NCBI GenBank assembly: GCA_947493165.1
Contig: CANLPY010000001.1
Coordinates: 248,001-312,000 of the forward strand
Length of the DNA stretch: 64,000 bases
DNA from: an uncultured Erythrobacter sp.
GTDB lineage: Bacteria > Pseudomonadota > Alphaproteobacteria > Sphingomonadales > Sphingomonadaceae
Direction: 5' to 3'
Of the stretch, positions 19,166 through 29,101 are shown one piece after another (position 1 is the first letter of the stretch; the number at the start of each line of letters is the position of its first letter). The notes beneath the pieces were generated by a model that saw nothing but the letters and a program-made list of their open reading frames with translations, made no database searches and was not told the origin of the DNA. The position numbers were made by a program, and so were the translations under genes.

Positions 19166-19665
19166 TCGCTCTCATCCTTGAACAAACTTGCAAGGTCTAG
19201 CGCGTTGCTGCGCACTTTCAGACCCAACACGATCACACCGAGCAGCAAGGCACCAACAACAACACCTATTGCCCCCCAAATCGTGATCAATGGTTCAAGT
19301 GCCAAAACCATGCCAACGGCCAGTGCAATCAGCGTTAAATGTAGCAGAATGATCGCAAGAACGCTGAATACGATGATACCGCCGATTTTACGTCCAGCGA
19401 GAGACGCCTGCGTCTTACGGAACGTCAGCTCCGCTTCAGCATAGGTTCGTCCATCATCAATCAGCGCCGCAATTTCTTCGGTCAGCGATTCGTCAAATTG
19501 CTCTTGGTCGCTCGCAGTGTTGTCTGGCAGCGCGTCGCCGTGATCGCGCGTGGGATGAGCCTCGACAGGTTCAACGCCCGCCGGTTCACTGCTCGATCCA
19601 GACGCTCGGCCCACATTAGATCCAAGGTCCTCATTCGAGCGGTCTGGCCGTTCCTCATCACGCAT
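19162..19665 (-). CDS. phage-holin-3-like/YqjE-like membrane protein
   Basis: 167 residues. About 60 disordered acidic residues lead into a helix with ALIDDGRTYAEAELTFRKTQ. Two transmembrane segments follow, at about 93-117 and 122-148. The amphipathic helix followed by a TM pair is the layout of the putative Actinobacterial Holin-X / YqjE group often found next to YqjD-like proteins. A role in lysis is unlikely in this chromosomal setting; envelope stress is inference. It overlaps the next gene by 4 nt. Confidence 0.6.
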   Translation of the reverse strand: MRDEERPDRSNEDLGSNVGRASGSSSEPAGVEPVEAHPTRDHGDALPDNTASDQEQFDESLTEEIAALIDDGRTYAEAELTFRKTQASLAGRKIGGIIVFSVLAIILLHLTLIALAVGMVLALEPLITIWGAIGVVVGALLLGVIVLGLKVRSNALDLASLFKDESE

Positions 19666-19693
19666 GCACAGCCCCTCCGCAAGCTTCCGCGGA

Positions 19694-21764
<2,071 letters not shown>

Positions 21765-21797
21765 GGAAGGGGTTTGAGCTGGCGCGCAGTCTGCGGT

Positions 21798-22406
21798 TCA
21801 GCCACCGCTGCGTTCAAGTGACTCGGCGAAATAGCGGTCCATCGCTTCCATGCCATTGTCGGACAGCCGCACGAGCACTCGTCTTTGGTCTTCTGGATCG
21901 TGTTCTCGCACAATCAGTGCGTTTTCCGTCAAGACGCCAAGCCAACGCAAGCCAGTCGTTGGCGGTGCAGCCGAACCGATACAGGCGCTGGATACCGAAA
22001 CAGGTTTGCTCTCCACATGGGCGACATATAAATCTAGCAAGATATCCCAAGCCGGTTCACCGAATAGGTCAGGATCGCCGAAAATTGCGCCTCTCGCCCG
22101 GCGTGTTTGGTAGACGGCGCGAGCTTTTGCTGCGAATCTCTCCCGCCGTGCCAACAGGTCATCGGCCTGCGTTTCGGTATAGCTGCGTGCACGATGATGT
22201 TGATCGACTTCGCTTTGCTGTTTGGCTGCGGTCAGATCTTCTAGAGCTGCAGAAAGCTCTCCCGTTCGCAGCTTCTCAGCGATAGCGACAAGCTGGTCTG
22301 CGACCGGCGACAACGTTGGCCGGTCTATCAAGTCGTCCGCAGGCTCGCTGCAGTTATTATCCAGCGGCGCATCACCAAACGGTTTCAGCTGTTCGCTCTC
22401 TTCCAT
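21798..22406 (-). CDS. MarR-like winged-helix regulator
   Basis: 202 residues from ATG 22406; the TTG just upstream is an alternative. The N-terminal half is a long helical, charged region (AAKQQSEVDQHHRARSYTETQADDLLARRERFAAKARAVY). The C-terminal half is a winged helix: PAWDILLDLYVAH, IGSAAPPTTGLRWLGVLTENALIVREHDPEDQRRVLVRLSDNGMEAM, as in MarR proteins. It is likely a DNA-binding regulator; ligand and target are unknown. It is convergent with eno. The gap 22407-22572 holds only the repeat noted at 22512-22569. Confidence 0.75.
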   Translation of the reverse strand: MEESEQLKPFGDAPLDNNCSEPADDLIDRPTLSPVADQLVAIAEKLRTGELSAALEDLTAAKQQSEVDQHHRARSYTETQADDLLARRERFAAKARAVYQTRRARGAIFGDPDLFGEPAWDILLDLYVAHVESKPVSVSSACIGSAAPPTTGLRWLGVLTENALIVREHDPEDQRRVLVRLSDNGMEAMDRYFAESLERSGG

Positions 22407-22511
22407 GATCAAAGTTTTTCATAGAAAGTAAAGAGATTCCAGATTCTAATCATGTGACCACCTTCCTGCACTAATGGGCAAGGCAATGGGTCGTCATTTC
22501 ATTCCCACCGT

Positions 22512-22569
22512 TACGTAAAGCCCAACCAATTCAATCCATAGTGGAGTCGAAGTTGCATGGCTTTACGTA
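22512..22569. repeat. perfect 11-bp inverted repeat around a 36-nt spacer
   Basis: TACGTAAAGCC (22512-22522) is repeated inverted as GGCTTTACGTA (22559-22569). It lies immediately past the stop of the small gene at 22573-22767. It could be a transcript-end hairpin or a paired operator. No T-run follows on either strand. Confidence 0.5.
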
Positions 22570-22572
22570 TCA

Positions 22573-22767
22573 CTACGCATACGGTGGTTTTGGAGGCTTT
22601 GGACCTTCTTCAGAGGCCGCGAAATCTTGGCGCAGTTTATTGATCGCAGCATCGACATGGGCGGCCGCGATAAAGGCGCCTAGTCTATCAAGATGAGAGA
22701 GCTGCGCCTCTAGCGTGAGAATTATGGGTGCAACCTCAGCTGCGGTTGCTGTCTTATGGGCGGTCAA
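22573..22767 (-). CDS. small helical protein of unknown function
   Basis: 64 residues starting at a TTG that has a good GAGGAAG ribosome-binding site 8 nt upstream. The sequence is mostly amphipathic helix (VAPIILTLEAQLSHLDRLG, HVDAAINKLRQDF) with a Pro-rich end (GPKPPKPP). No signal peptide or membrane segment. I do not recognise the family. Even heptad-like hydrophobic spacing suggests a helical hairpin or dimer (inference). The gap to ribH, 22768-22927, contains only a short GGTGC/GCACC hairpin. Confidence 0.45.
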   Translation of the reverse strand: MTAHKTATAAEVAPIILTLEAQLSHLDRLGAFIAAAHVDAAINKLRQDFAASEEGPKPPKPPYA

Positions 22768-22927
22768 AACGTAAGCTTCCTCGTTCGTGCGCTGCTCGTG
22801 TAAGTGCCCCTAGCGCCCCCGACAGCGTTGATGCCCGCCTTTTCACCCTAACAACTGCATAAAATCTACAGAGGGAAACTACGTAGTTCAGGTGCTTTTG
22901 CACCGAGGATACGGGGGTATCAGCCCC

Positions 22928-23353
22928 TTAATGCCGGGCAAAACGATCTGCCAGTTCCAAAAGTGCGAGGGCCGCCGTTGCCGCTTCGCCGCCTTTGTCT
23001 TTCTGGGCTGGATCAGCGCGCGCGATTGCTTGTGCTTCATCTTCGGTTGTGATGATGCCATTGCCGATTGGAATGCCATCCATGGTTAGCGCCATGATCG
23101 CACGTGCGCTTTCCCCAGCAACGATCTCGAAGTGATAAGTTTCGCCGCGGATCACGACGCCGATCGCGACGAAAGCATCATAACCTCCCCCCTCAACTGC
23201 GAGCGCAATCGCGCCGGGAATTTCAAGCGCGCCGGGCACTGTGAGCACTTCGACTTCGTGCCCCGCCGCTTCAACTGCGGCTTTTGCCCCAGCAATCAGC
23301 ATGTCGTTCAGGTGAGAATAAAATCGTGCTTCGACGATCAGAATGCGGGCCAT
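22928..23353 (-). CDS. ribH: 6,7-dimethyl-8-ribityllumazine synthase
   Basis: 141 residues. It joins the RibB product dihydroxybutanone phosphate with the pyrimidine to make lumazine, the penultimate step to riboflavin. The typical stretches are [57 protein letters not shown] and [16 protein letters not shown]. The ATG at 23353 lies 4 nt after the ribBA stop, so the two form an operon. The length is on the short side but complete. Confidence 0.96.
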   Translation of the reverse strand: MARILIVEARFYSHLNDMLIAGAKAAVEAAGHEVEVLTVPGALEIPGAIALAVEGGGYDAFVAIGVVIRGETYHFEIVAGESARAIMALTMDGIPIGNGIITTEDEAQAIARADPAQKDKGGEAATAALALLELADRFARH

Positions 23354-23357
23354 AAAT

Positions 23358-24608
23358 TTACTCCGGAATAGCTCGATGATCGACAATGTTAAGGCCGAAG
23401 CCTTCAATCGCGACTACATTGGGTTGAGAATTGGAAAGGAGAATCATGTCGTGGACACCAAGATCGGCAAGGATTTGCGATCCAATACCGACTTGGCGGA
23501 CTTCCTCTTCGCTGGTCCAGTCTTCGCCAGTTCCAACCCTGCCAGTGAGGATCACAATAACGCCAGATCCGTGTTCTCCTACGGCTGTCATAGCGCGCTG
23601 TAATGTGCGTTTGCGTGCGCCTGGTTGGCCCAATACATCGTCAAATACGGAGATCGGATGAACCCGCGCGAGGGTGGGGACATCAGGTTGGATATGGCCC
23701 TTTTGCAGGACATAAGCTTCGTTGTTAGAAACCGTGTTGCGATAGGTGATCATGCGCCATTGGCCGCCATAATCGGATTCGAAAGCGCGCTCATCCTGCC
23801 GTTCGACTAAGTGATCATTGCGCATTCTATAGGCGATGAGATCGCGGATTGTGCCGATTTTTAGGTCATGCTTGCGCGCAAAAGCGACCAGATCATCAAG
23901 CCGCGCCATCGACCCGTCATCGTTCATGATTTCGCAGATTACGCCGCTGGGGTTAAGGCCGGCAAGGCGTGAAATATCGACCGCAGCTTCGGTGTGACCG
24001 GCGCGGACCAGAACCCCGCCAGCGCGCGCGGTAAGCGGAAAGACGTGACCAGGCGTCACGATGTCATCGGGGCCTTTTGAGGAATCGATTGCGACCGAGA
24101 CGGTGCGCGCCCTGTCCGCCGCTGAAATGCCCGTTGTTACGCCTTCTTTGGCCTCGATTGAGATCGTGAAAGCGGTTTGCATGCTTTCTTTGTTGTTACG
24201 GCTCATCGGCTCTAGGCCAAGTTCATTAACCCTTGCGCGGTCGAGCGATAGGCAGATCAGTCCGCGGCCATGTGTGGCCATGAAATTGATCGCGGCGGGC
24301 GTCGCCATTTGCGCTGGGATGATCAGATCACCTTCGTTCTCCCGATCCTCATCATCGACAAGAATGTACATTTTGCCATTCCGCGCTTCGTCAATGATTT
24401 CCTCAATCCCGACTAAGACAGGGCGATCATCATTGGCGTCGAGAAAGGCTTCCAATTTTGAAAGCGTGTCTGTGGTTGGGTTCCAGTCTGGCTCTGCAGC
24501 GTCACGTAGGGTGTTGGCGTGCAGGCCGGCGGCGCGGGCAAGGCCAGCTTTCGTCATCGTGCCGCTGTCGATGAGATCGCGAACGCGTGTGATTGTCGAT
24601 GTGCTCAT
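23358..24608 (-). CDS. ribB: RibB (dihydroxybutanone-phosphate synthase) with N-terminal HTH and decayed RibA domain
   Basis: 416 residues. Residues 1-58 form an XRE-like helix-turn-helix ([20 protein letters not shown], then [12 protein letters not shown]). The RibB domain follows at about 62-265, with [24 protein letters not shown], and the substrate loop [27 protein letters not shown]. The last 150 residues match the position and outline of GTP cyclohydrolase II. They lack the zinc cysteines of active RibA, so that half is probably not catalytic. The start at ATG 24608 has no ribosome-binding site but follows a near -10 box by 8 nt, suggesting a leaderless mRNA. Confidence 0.92.
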   Translation of the reverse strand: MSTSTITRVRDLIDSGTMTKAGLARAAGLHANTLRDAAEPDWNPTTDTLSKLEAFLDANDDRPVLVGIEEIIDEARNGKMYILVDDEDRENEGDLIIPAQMATPAAINFMATHGRGLICLSLDRARVNELGLEPMSRNNKESMQTAFTISIEAKEGVTTGISAADRARTVSVAIDSSKGPDDIVTPGHVFPLTARAGGVLVRAGHTEAAVDISRLAGLNPSGVICEIMNDDGSMARLDDLVAFARKHDLKIGTIRDLIAYRMRNDHLVERQDERAFESDYGGQWRMITYRNTVSNNEAYVLQKGHIQPDVPTLARVHPISVFDDVLGQPGARKRTLQRAMTAVGEHGSGVIVILTGRVGTGEDWTSEEEVRQVGIGSQILADLGVHDMILLSNSQPNVVAIEGFGLNIVDHRAIPE

Positions 24609-24616
24609 ACAGTTCA

Positions 24617-24646
24617 ATTATCACATTCTAATGTGATTGCAAGCAA
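24617..24646 (-). promoter_or_regulatory. candidate ribB promoter, leaderless
   Basis: On the minus strand a -35-like TTGCTT (24641-24646) and a -10-like GATAAT (24617-24622) are separated by 18 bp. The predicted start site falls at or just before the ATG at 24608. The 18-bp palindrome at 24620-24637 fills the spacer and touches the -10. Confidence 0.5.
24620..24637. promoter_or_regulatory. 18-bp palindromic operator candidate at ribB
   Basis: ATCACATT and AATGTGAT are perfect inverted arms around a central CT. The size suits an XRE-type dimer. The site lies where a bound protein would block RNA polymerase at the gene whose product carries an XRE-like helix-turn-helix. Autoregulation is inference. 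Confidence 0.6.
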
Positions 24647-25119
24647 TCCCCTGCGACCTGTTCACGAAATGCTTGATGGTGCTCCTAGACCACGCCCGAA
24701 AGAAGGCAGGAACGATTGGCGAGACAAAGTGGGGCGCAGCGTCGTATAGTACGAAATCGCAGAAATACTGATCCCCGAATGTTTTACGGAATCGAAATCC
24801 AGTTTTTGCCTTGTATTTGTCCGAAAATTTTACTTGGTCGCAGGTTGATTTCTAAATTTCCCATGGGATTGTGATGCGGGGATCGATGTAGGGGGAATCG
24901 AGTGGGGTCGCAGCCGCATCTCGTAAATTGTTGGGTTTTGGTATCAGTGCTTCCGCGAGGTAGCGCTGTTTTTGGCGCTTGCTAGCGTTAGCAGGTCTTG
25001 GGTTTGCGTGAGGTCCGGCTTGGCTGAGTGCAGGAAATGGTGTGGGCGCGCAGCAGTGCCGAGCGACGAATGGCTTGTCTGTTGAGCGTAGCCAGTGTCG
25101 AGAGTTTTTGAGGGATCTA
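24647..25119. other. gene-poor region upstream of the Imm11-like gene
   Basis: About 470 bp with no coding region I can support. No flavin-mononucleotide riboswitch consensus is visible upstream of ribB. A minus-strand open frame spans 24852-25250, but it runs antisense into the Imm11-like gene and shows no recognisable domain. The bases just before 25120 contain a GAGGGA ribosome-binding site. Confidence 0.5.
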
Positions 25120-25794
25120 ATGGTATACAGTCTGGTTGTTGACAACTCGAAATGGGGCGCAGGGCAAATCGAGTTTGGCCTTATTGAAGGGGATGGCGAT
25201 CCGCGCCTTGTAGAGGTGGAGGATCCCACGCCCGATGGGGGGCTGCGCATGGATGACGGGCGCGCGGTGATTAGCGGACGGCGCGTGAAGACCGATCACT
25301 TCCCATCGCGGCTTATGACCGATGAAGGGTCAATTGGTGTTGTCGCAGATTTTTACAACGTTCGACGTTTTCTGATTGTGAGCCCTGCGCTCAGGGAAAT
25401 TGTCGAGCGGTTTGAACCTGGAGTGCATCAGTTTGAGCCGGTCCAGATTGTCAATCGGGCAGAGGATGTTCTGGCCGATATGTTCATCATGGTCGTGTGC
25501 AATCGGCTCGATAGTGTCGACCGCGAGCACACAACCATGGTGCTTTGGAGGGGCACTATATGGTCGCCGCCTCGTGACATTGCCGACTTTGAGCCGAAAG
25601 AGACCTGGCCTGAAGGGTTCGATCCAACGGCGGAAAGCCGCCTGTTCTTTAGCAGCCGCCAGATCGGAGAGAAGCACGTTTGGCGCGACAAGCATCTTGG
25701 TGGAGGATCCTACTTTCTCTCGAGTGCCTTGGCTGAAGCTTTTCTTGCAGCAGGCATGACGGGTATGGCTTTGACGGAGCGGAGGGAAGTCTGA
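25120..25794 (+). CDS. Imm11-like immunity protein (DUF1629/MXAN_0049 type)
   Basis: 224 residues. The pattern is that of the Imm11 family, immunity proteins of polymorphic-toxin loci: ADFYNVRRFLIVSPALREIVERF, PGVHQFEPVQIVNR, a CNRLDSVDRE Cys-Arg-Leu-Asp stretch, and IGEKHVWRDKHLGGG, ending in AFLAAGMTGMAL. I chose the ATG at 25120 (GAGGGA upstream) over 25042. No toxin gene sits directly upstream. Its stop overlaps the next small frame (TGATG). Such genes protect the producer from a secreted or injected toxin (family knowledge). Confidence 0.75.
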   Translation: MVYSLVVDNSKWGAGQIEFGLIEGDGDPRLVEVEDPTPDGGLRMDDGRAVISGRRVKTDHFPSRLMTDEGSIGVVADFYNVRRFLIVSPALREIVERFEPGVHQFEPVQIVNRAEDVLADMFIMVVCNRLDSVDREHTTMVLWRGTIWSPPRDIADFEPKETWPEGFDPTAESRLFFSSRQIGEKHVWRDKHLGGGSYFLSSALAEAFLAAGMTGMALTERREV

Positions 25795-25883
25795 TGTCGG
25801 ACAATATTCCTGAGGGTCTGTCCGCACTATTTCTGCGCGCTACGGACGCGTTCATTTTGGAGATAGTAAATAATGTCTGGTGA
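25794..25883 (+). CDS. 29-residue frame overlapping Imm11 and PIN-like genes
   Basis: An ATG overlaps the Imm11-like stop (TGATG), giving a 29-residue frame that ends 11 bases inside the next gene. Its sequence (SDNIPEGLSALFLRATDAF) has no family I know. It may be a coupling leader that carries ribosomes to the gene at 25873, or the remnant of a deleted gene. Confidence 0.3.
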   Translation: MSDNIPEGLSALFLRATDAFILEIVNNVW

Positions 25884-26526
25884 TTATCTTGTTGTCGACA
25901 CAGGTTCGATTATTAACCTCTTTGCGTCGGGCGAAGAGGTCGCATGGGATCAGTTGCTCTCGGGTGATCGCAAGCTGATTGTATCTGACGTTATTCTCGA
26001 AGAACTTGAGCAATTTGCTCTAAGGGAGCCTTCTGGAAGCCCACTAAAAGATATTCGCGCAAAGTTTAACGATTGGGCATTTCCGAGTTCTGATCCGAAA
26101 CCGGGAATTCGGCAAATAAAATGGCGTCCGGATATAAGCAATTACGAAGGCAACTTTTATAAATCTGACGGCCTTCTTAAAGATAATGTCGGTGGCGATA
26201 CGTCCGTCGGTGGATTTCAGCAGGGAAAGACCGCATTTCAAACCAAGATAATTGATGATTATATTAGCCGATCAAAGCTGCCGCCGACTGATCCTGACTT
26301 CATTTCGCAAGATGTAGATGAAGCTCTGGAACGAGCCAATCTCAGTCGCGCTGATCTTGGTACAGAGGCAGCGTGGAAGATATCGAATCACGCAATTAGG
26401 CGACGCTCTCTGTCTGAACCAGTCCATCCAAGTTTGGGGTTGTGTTTTTCGTTGGGTGGAATCTGTACGGAACCCAGAAATGAGTGGCCAAAATTCCCAG
26501 AATCTCGGGAAGTCACAATACGTTGA
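25873..26526 (+). CDS. PIN-like domain protein, possibly truncated
   Basis: 217 residues. The N-terminus resembles a PIN nuclease domain: VVDTGSIINLF with the first catalytic-type Asp, then LIVSDVILEELEQF with an acidic residue. Later acidic residues such as DDYISRS are less clear. The last ~40 residues (VHPSLGLCFSLGGICTEP) look unrelated and run to a stop 15 bp before the tRNA-Lys 3' end. Base composition is visibly richer in AT than the neighbours. It could be a remnant toxin or a VapC-like nuclease; without its C-terminal acidic residues activity is doubtful. Confidence 0.5.
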   Translation: MSGDYLVVDTGSIINLFASGEEVAWDQLLSGDRKLIVSDVILEELEQFALREPSGSPLKDIRAKFNDWAFPSSDPKPGIRQIKWRPDISNYEGNFYKSDGLLKDNVGGDTSVGGFQQGKTAFQTKIIDDYISRSKLPPTDPDFISQDVDEALERANLSRADLGTEAAWKISNHAIRRRSLSEPVHPSLGLCFSLGGICTEPRNEWPKFPESREVTIR

Positions 26527-26541
26527 TTTATAAAAGAAATG

Positions 26542-26617
<76 letters not shown>

Positions 26618-26737
26618 ATACCAATCACTCAACCGCAAAACTGAGAGTTGCGATTGACTGCGGACCCGGTCTGTAACGAATCGTATGTTACCCGCGGGAG
26701 CGCCGCATATAGCGACACTCGCGCTTAAAAAAAGGCT

Positions 26738-27193
26738 TTATGCTGCGTTGCGGCTTTGCCCAGCGGCAATTGCTCGCTGCATCTTCGGTGATAGCGACAA
26801 TTTGGATTCAAATCGGTCGGCCTGATCATCCTCAACAACCAACAGTTTTGCGTCATCTAGCCACTGCACCGCTCTGAGTGCTTCGACTTGGGAAAGCTGA
26901 GTCAAGATATGCAATTGCCGCAGTGACGTGATCTCATTAATGAGCTCGCGCGTGTGAATAGCGCGCACAATGAACACTGCGTTTGCCAGTTCCGGCTCGC
27001 ATTCTTCAGCAGCGTTGATGACGCAGTGCGCAATGCGGACGCGCAAAGATTTCGTTCTTATCCAGCGGGTAAGCATGAAGATCTCCGATGAAGTCAGGTT
27101 TGACGCGCTCAACCTAACCCGTCTGCCTCGCGGCAGTGGGTAGCGACCCAAACGCGGGCGCCCTTTCGAGCGGCCATCAGCGTTATCGCTCAT
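26738..27193 (-). CDS. winged-helix-like protein of unknown function
   Basis: 151 residues from an ATG at 27193. The first 30 residues are basic (RSKGRPRLGRYPLPRGRRVR). A helical domain follows, ending in a likely winged helix: HILTQLSQVEALRAVQWLDDAKLLVVEDDQADRFESKLSLSPK, as in MarR-type proteins. I do not recognise a named family. It is divergent from the LuxR gene, and a near-perfect 24-bp dyad lies between them, so it may be a partner regulator (inference). Confidence 0.6.
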   Translation of the reverse strand: MSDNADGRSKGRPRLGRYPLPRGRRVRLSASNLTSSEIFMLTRWIRTKSLRVRIAHCVINAAEECEPELANAVFIVRAIHTRELINEITSLRQLHILTQLSQVEALRAVQWLDDAKLLVVEDDQADRFESKLSLSPKMQRAIAAGQSRNAA

Positions 27194-27207
27194 GGTGACG
27201 TTTACGG

Positions 27208-27231
27208 AAAGTCGCCCAGTTGGGTGACTTT
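27208..27231. promoter_or_regulatory. 24-bp near-perfect dyad between wHTH and luxR genes
   Basis: Arms AAAGTCGCCCA (27208-27218) and TGGGTGACTTT (27221-27231) are inverted copies with one mismatch in 11, around a central GT. The size and symmetry resemble lux-box-type operators of LuxR proteins. It sits 14 bp before the wHTH start and 18 bp before the LuxR ATG. Confidence 0.65.
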
Positions 27232-27249
27232 GTGTTAAATGTTGTAACG

Positions 27250-27960
27250 ATGCAGGAGTATTTCGCCCGGCTTGAAGCGCTTGACGACATCGATGAGGTG
27301 TTGTGGACGAATGTGCACATATGCGAAGATCAGGGCATTGTCCGCCAAAGCTATCATTTCACACCAGCTTTTGATGCGCCCAATTCCAACAGAACTGTTG
27401 TTCAGGCGCGCGGTTTCAAAAAAGAATGGCTCAAACTCTACGACGAATCAAACTTCCGTGCGAAAGACCCAATTCCCCAGCGGACTATGAATCATGGATC
27501 TTTGCTGACGTGGAAAGACGCCATGCGAATAGGATCAAATACTCCCGAAAACGAAGAGTATTTTGCGGCGATGCGACAAAATGGTTTGATCCACGGCTTT
27601 GGAATTCCGCTGTTTGGTCCGCGCGGACGCAACGCTTTTGCTTCCTTCGATTTTAATTTGCCGTGGGAGCGGGTTGATGCGGAGAAGGTTGCAATAGTGA
27701 GGTCTGCGTCACAGGCTGGCCATCAACGCATCTGTGTTTTACTCGACAGGCAATATGAGCCGATTACTTTGACGCAAAGGGAGCAAGAGGTGCTTGATTG
27801 GCTCGCTAAAGGAAAATCAGTGGCTGCGATTGCGACGATCCTCGATATCTCGCCTGACACGGTAAAGACCTATTTGAAGCGGCTTTATGCAAAGCTTGAT
27901 GTTTCACACCGAACAGGTGCCGTCGTGCGTGCGCTGAAGTTGGGGCTGGTAAACGCCTAG
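27250..27960 (+). CDS. LuxR-family quorum-sensing regulator (no luxI partner here)
   Basis: 236 residues from ATG 27250. The N-terminal autoinducer-binding domain keeps the acyl-homoserine-lactone pocket residues in order: Trp and Tyr of EWLKLYDES, Asp-Pro of AKDPIP, Trp of LTWKDA and Gly of HGFGIPLFGPRG. The C-terminal GerE helix-turn-helix is LTQREQEVLDWLAKGKSVAAIA and ISPDTVKTYLKRLYAKLDV. A TTG at 27220 and a GTG at 27232 are alternatives, but the TTG lies inside the dyad. No luxI-type synthase is in the window, so it may be a solo receptor. Confidence 0.85.
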   Translation: MQEYFARLEALDDIDEVLWTNVHICEDQGIVRQSYHFTPAFDAPNSNRTVVQARGFKKEWLKLYDESNFRAKDPIPQRTMNHGSLLTWKDAMRIGSNTPENEEYFAAMRQNGLIHGFGIPLFGPRGRNAFASFDFNLPWERVDAEKVAIVRSASQAGHQRICVLLDRQYEPITLTQREQEVLDWLAKGKSVAAIATILDISPDTVKTYLKRLYAKLDVSHRTGAVVRALKLGLVNA

Positions 27961-27973
27961 TGACGGTAGGAAG

Positions 27974-29101
27974 CTAGTGGCTGAGCCCGCCGCGCGGAGC
28001 ATTGCGGTTCCAGCGGTTCACCATCATTAGCGCACCGATACAGATCATGTTCGTCATCATCGATGATCCGCCGTGACTCATAAAGGGCAGGGGAATGCCG
28101 ACAACCGGCGCCATGCCCATCACCATCATCAAGTTCACCGCAATGTAGAAAAAGATCGTGGCAACCATGCCGGCTGCAACCAGGCTGGAGAAACGGTCTT
28201 GAGAAGCAAGCGCCACTTTTGTGCCCCAGCGCAAAATGATTGCGAATATGCCGATAACGAAAATTCCGCCAATAAGCCCCCATTCCTCTGCCATGGTCGC
28301 AAAAACAAAATCAGTATGCGGTTCAGGAAGATACTGCAGATGACTTTGCGAGCCTTCGTTAAAGCCTTTGCCGACGATGCCGCCTGATCCGATTGCGATT
28401 TTTGACTGTGCAATGTGGTAGCCCGCGCCCAATGGATCGCTTTCGGGGTCAAACATGGTCATCACCCGGCGCTGTTGATAATCTTGCAGCGCAAAGAAGA
28501 AGGCAAGCGGCGCTGCGATTGCGGCAAGCACGCCGCCGCCGACAAACCAGCGCATTGGCAGTCCGGCGAGCAGCATGACAACCGCGCCACCAAACGCGAT
28601 GGCCAGCGACGTACCGAGATCTGGTTGGAGCAGAACGAACGCGACAGGCAGGAGAATTAAGCCGCCCGGTATCACAAGTGCTCTCCAATCAGAGATTAAG
28701 CCAACCGGCAGCGAGGCATAGAAGCGCGCCAAAACAAGCACGATAACCGGCTTCATCAGTTCTGATGGTTGCAGCACCATAAAGCCAAAATCGATCCAGC
28801 GCTGACTGCCGCCTCCAACCTGTCCGATCACTTCCACGGCGACCAACAAAGCCAGCACGCCGATGTAGGCGGGGTATGTCATGAATTTTACGAATTCACG
28901 CGGTAGAGAAGCGATGATCGCCGCCATGACTAGAAAAACACAAAAACGGATGAGGTGCGAGCTTGCAAACGGATCCATTGACCCGCCCGCAGCGGAGAAA
29001 AGCACCGCTGCACCAAACAGAACCAGCGCGATCAACGGGACTAACATCCCCCACGGTTGCCGCGCGATAGGCTCTGGCACGATGGCGTTCGCGCGGCTCA
29101 T
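27974..29101 (-). CDS. rodA: rod-shape peptidoglycan polymerase RodA
   Basis: 375 residues with about ten transmembrane helices. This is a SEDS glycosyltransferase that polymerises lipid II with PBP2 in the elongasome. Diagnostic stretches are QRWIDFGFMVLQPSELMKP, a loop with LQPDLGTSLAIAFGG, and the end MAPVVGIPLPFMSHGGSSMM. It begins 4 nt inside mrdA and ends the mreBCD-mrdA-rodA block. The gene after it (LuxR) is convergent. Confidence 0.95.
   Translation of the reverse strand: MSRANAIVPEPIARQPWGMLVPLIALVLFGAAVLFSAAGGSMDPFASSHLIRFCVFLVMAAIIASLPREFVKFMTYPAYIGVLALLVAVEVIGQVGGGSQRWIDFGFMVLQPSELMKPVIVLVLARFYASLPVGLISDWRALVIPGGLILLPVAFVLLQPDLGTSLAIAFGGAVVMLLAGLPMRWFVGGGVLAAIAAPLAFFFALQDYQQRRVMTMFDPESDPLGAGYHIAQSKIAIGSGGIVGKGFNEGSQSHLQYLPEPHTDFVFATMAEEWGLIGGIFVIGIFAIILRWGTKVALASQDRFSSLVAAGMVATIFFYIAVNLMMVMGMAPVVGIPLPFMSHGGSSMMTNMICIGALMMVNRWNRNAPRGGLSH

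Noticed and set aside
24609..24900. FMN riboswitch upstream of ribB
   Set aside because: No RFN-element consensus blocks are visible in the upstream region on the minus strand.
24852..25250. Minus-strand frame spanning the ribB-Imm11 gap
   Set aside because: It overlaps the supported Imm11-like gene antisense and contains no recognised domain; the end is plausible-looking but not enough.
27220..27249. TTG start for the LuxR gene at 27220
   Set aside because: That start lies inside the 24-bp dyad; the ATG at 27250 is used instead, although no ribosome-binding site is seen there.
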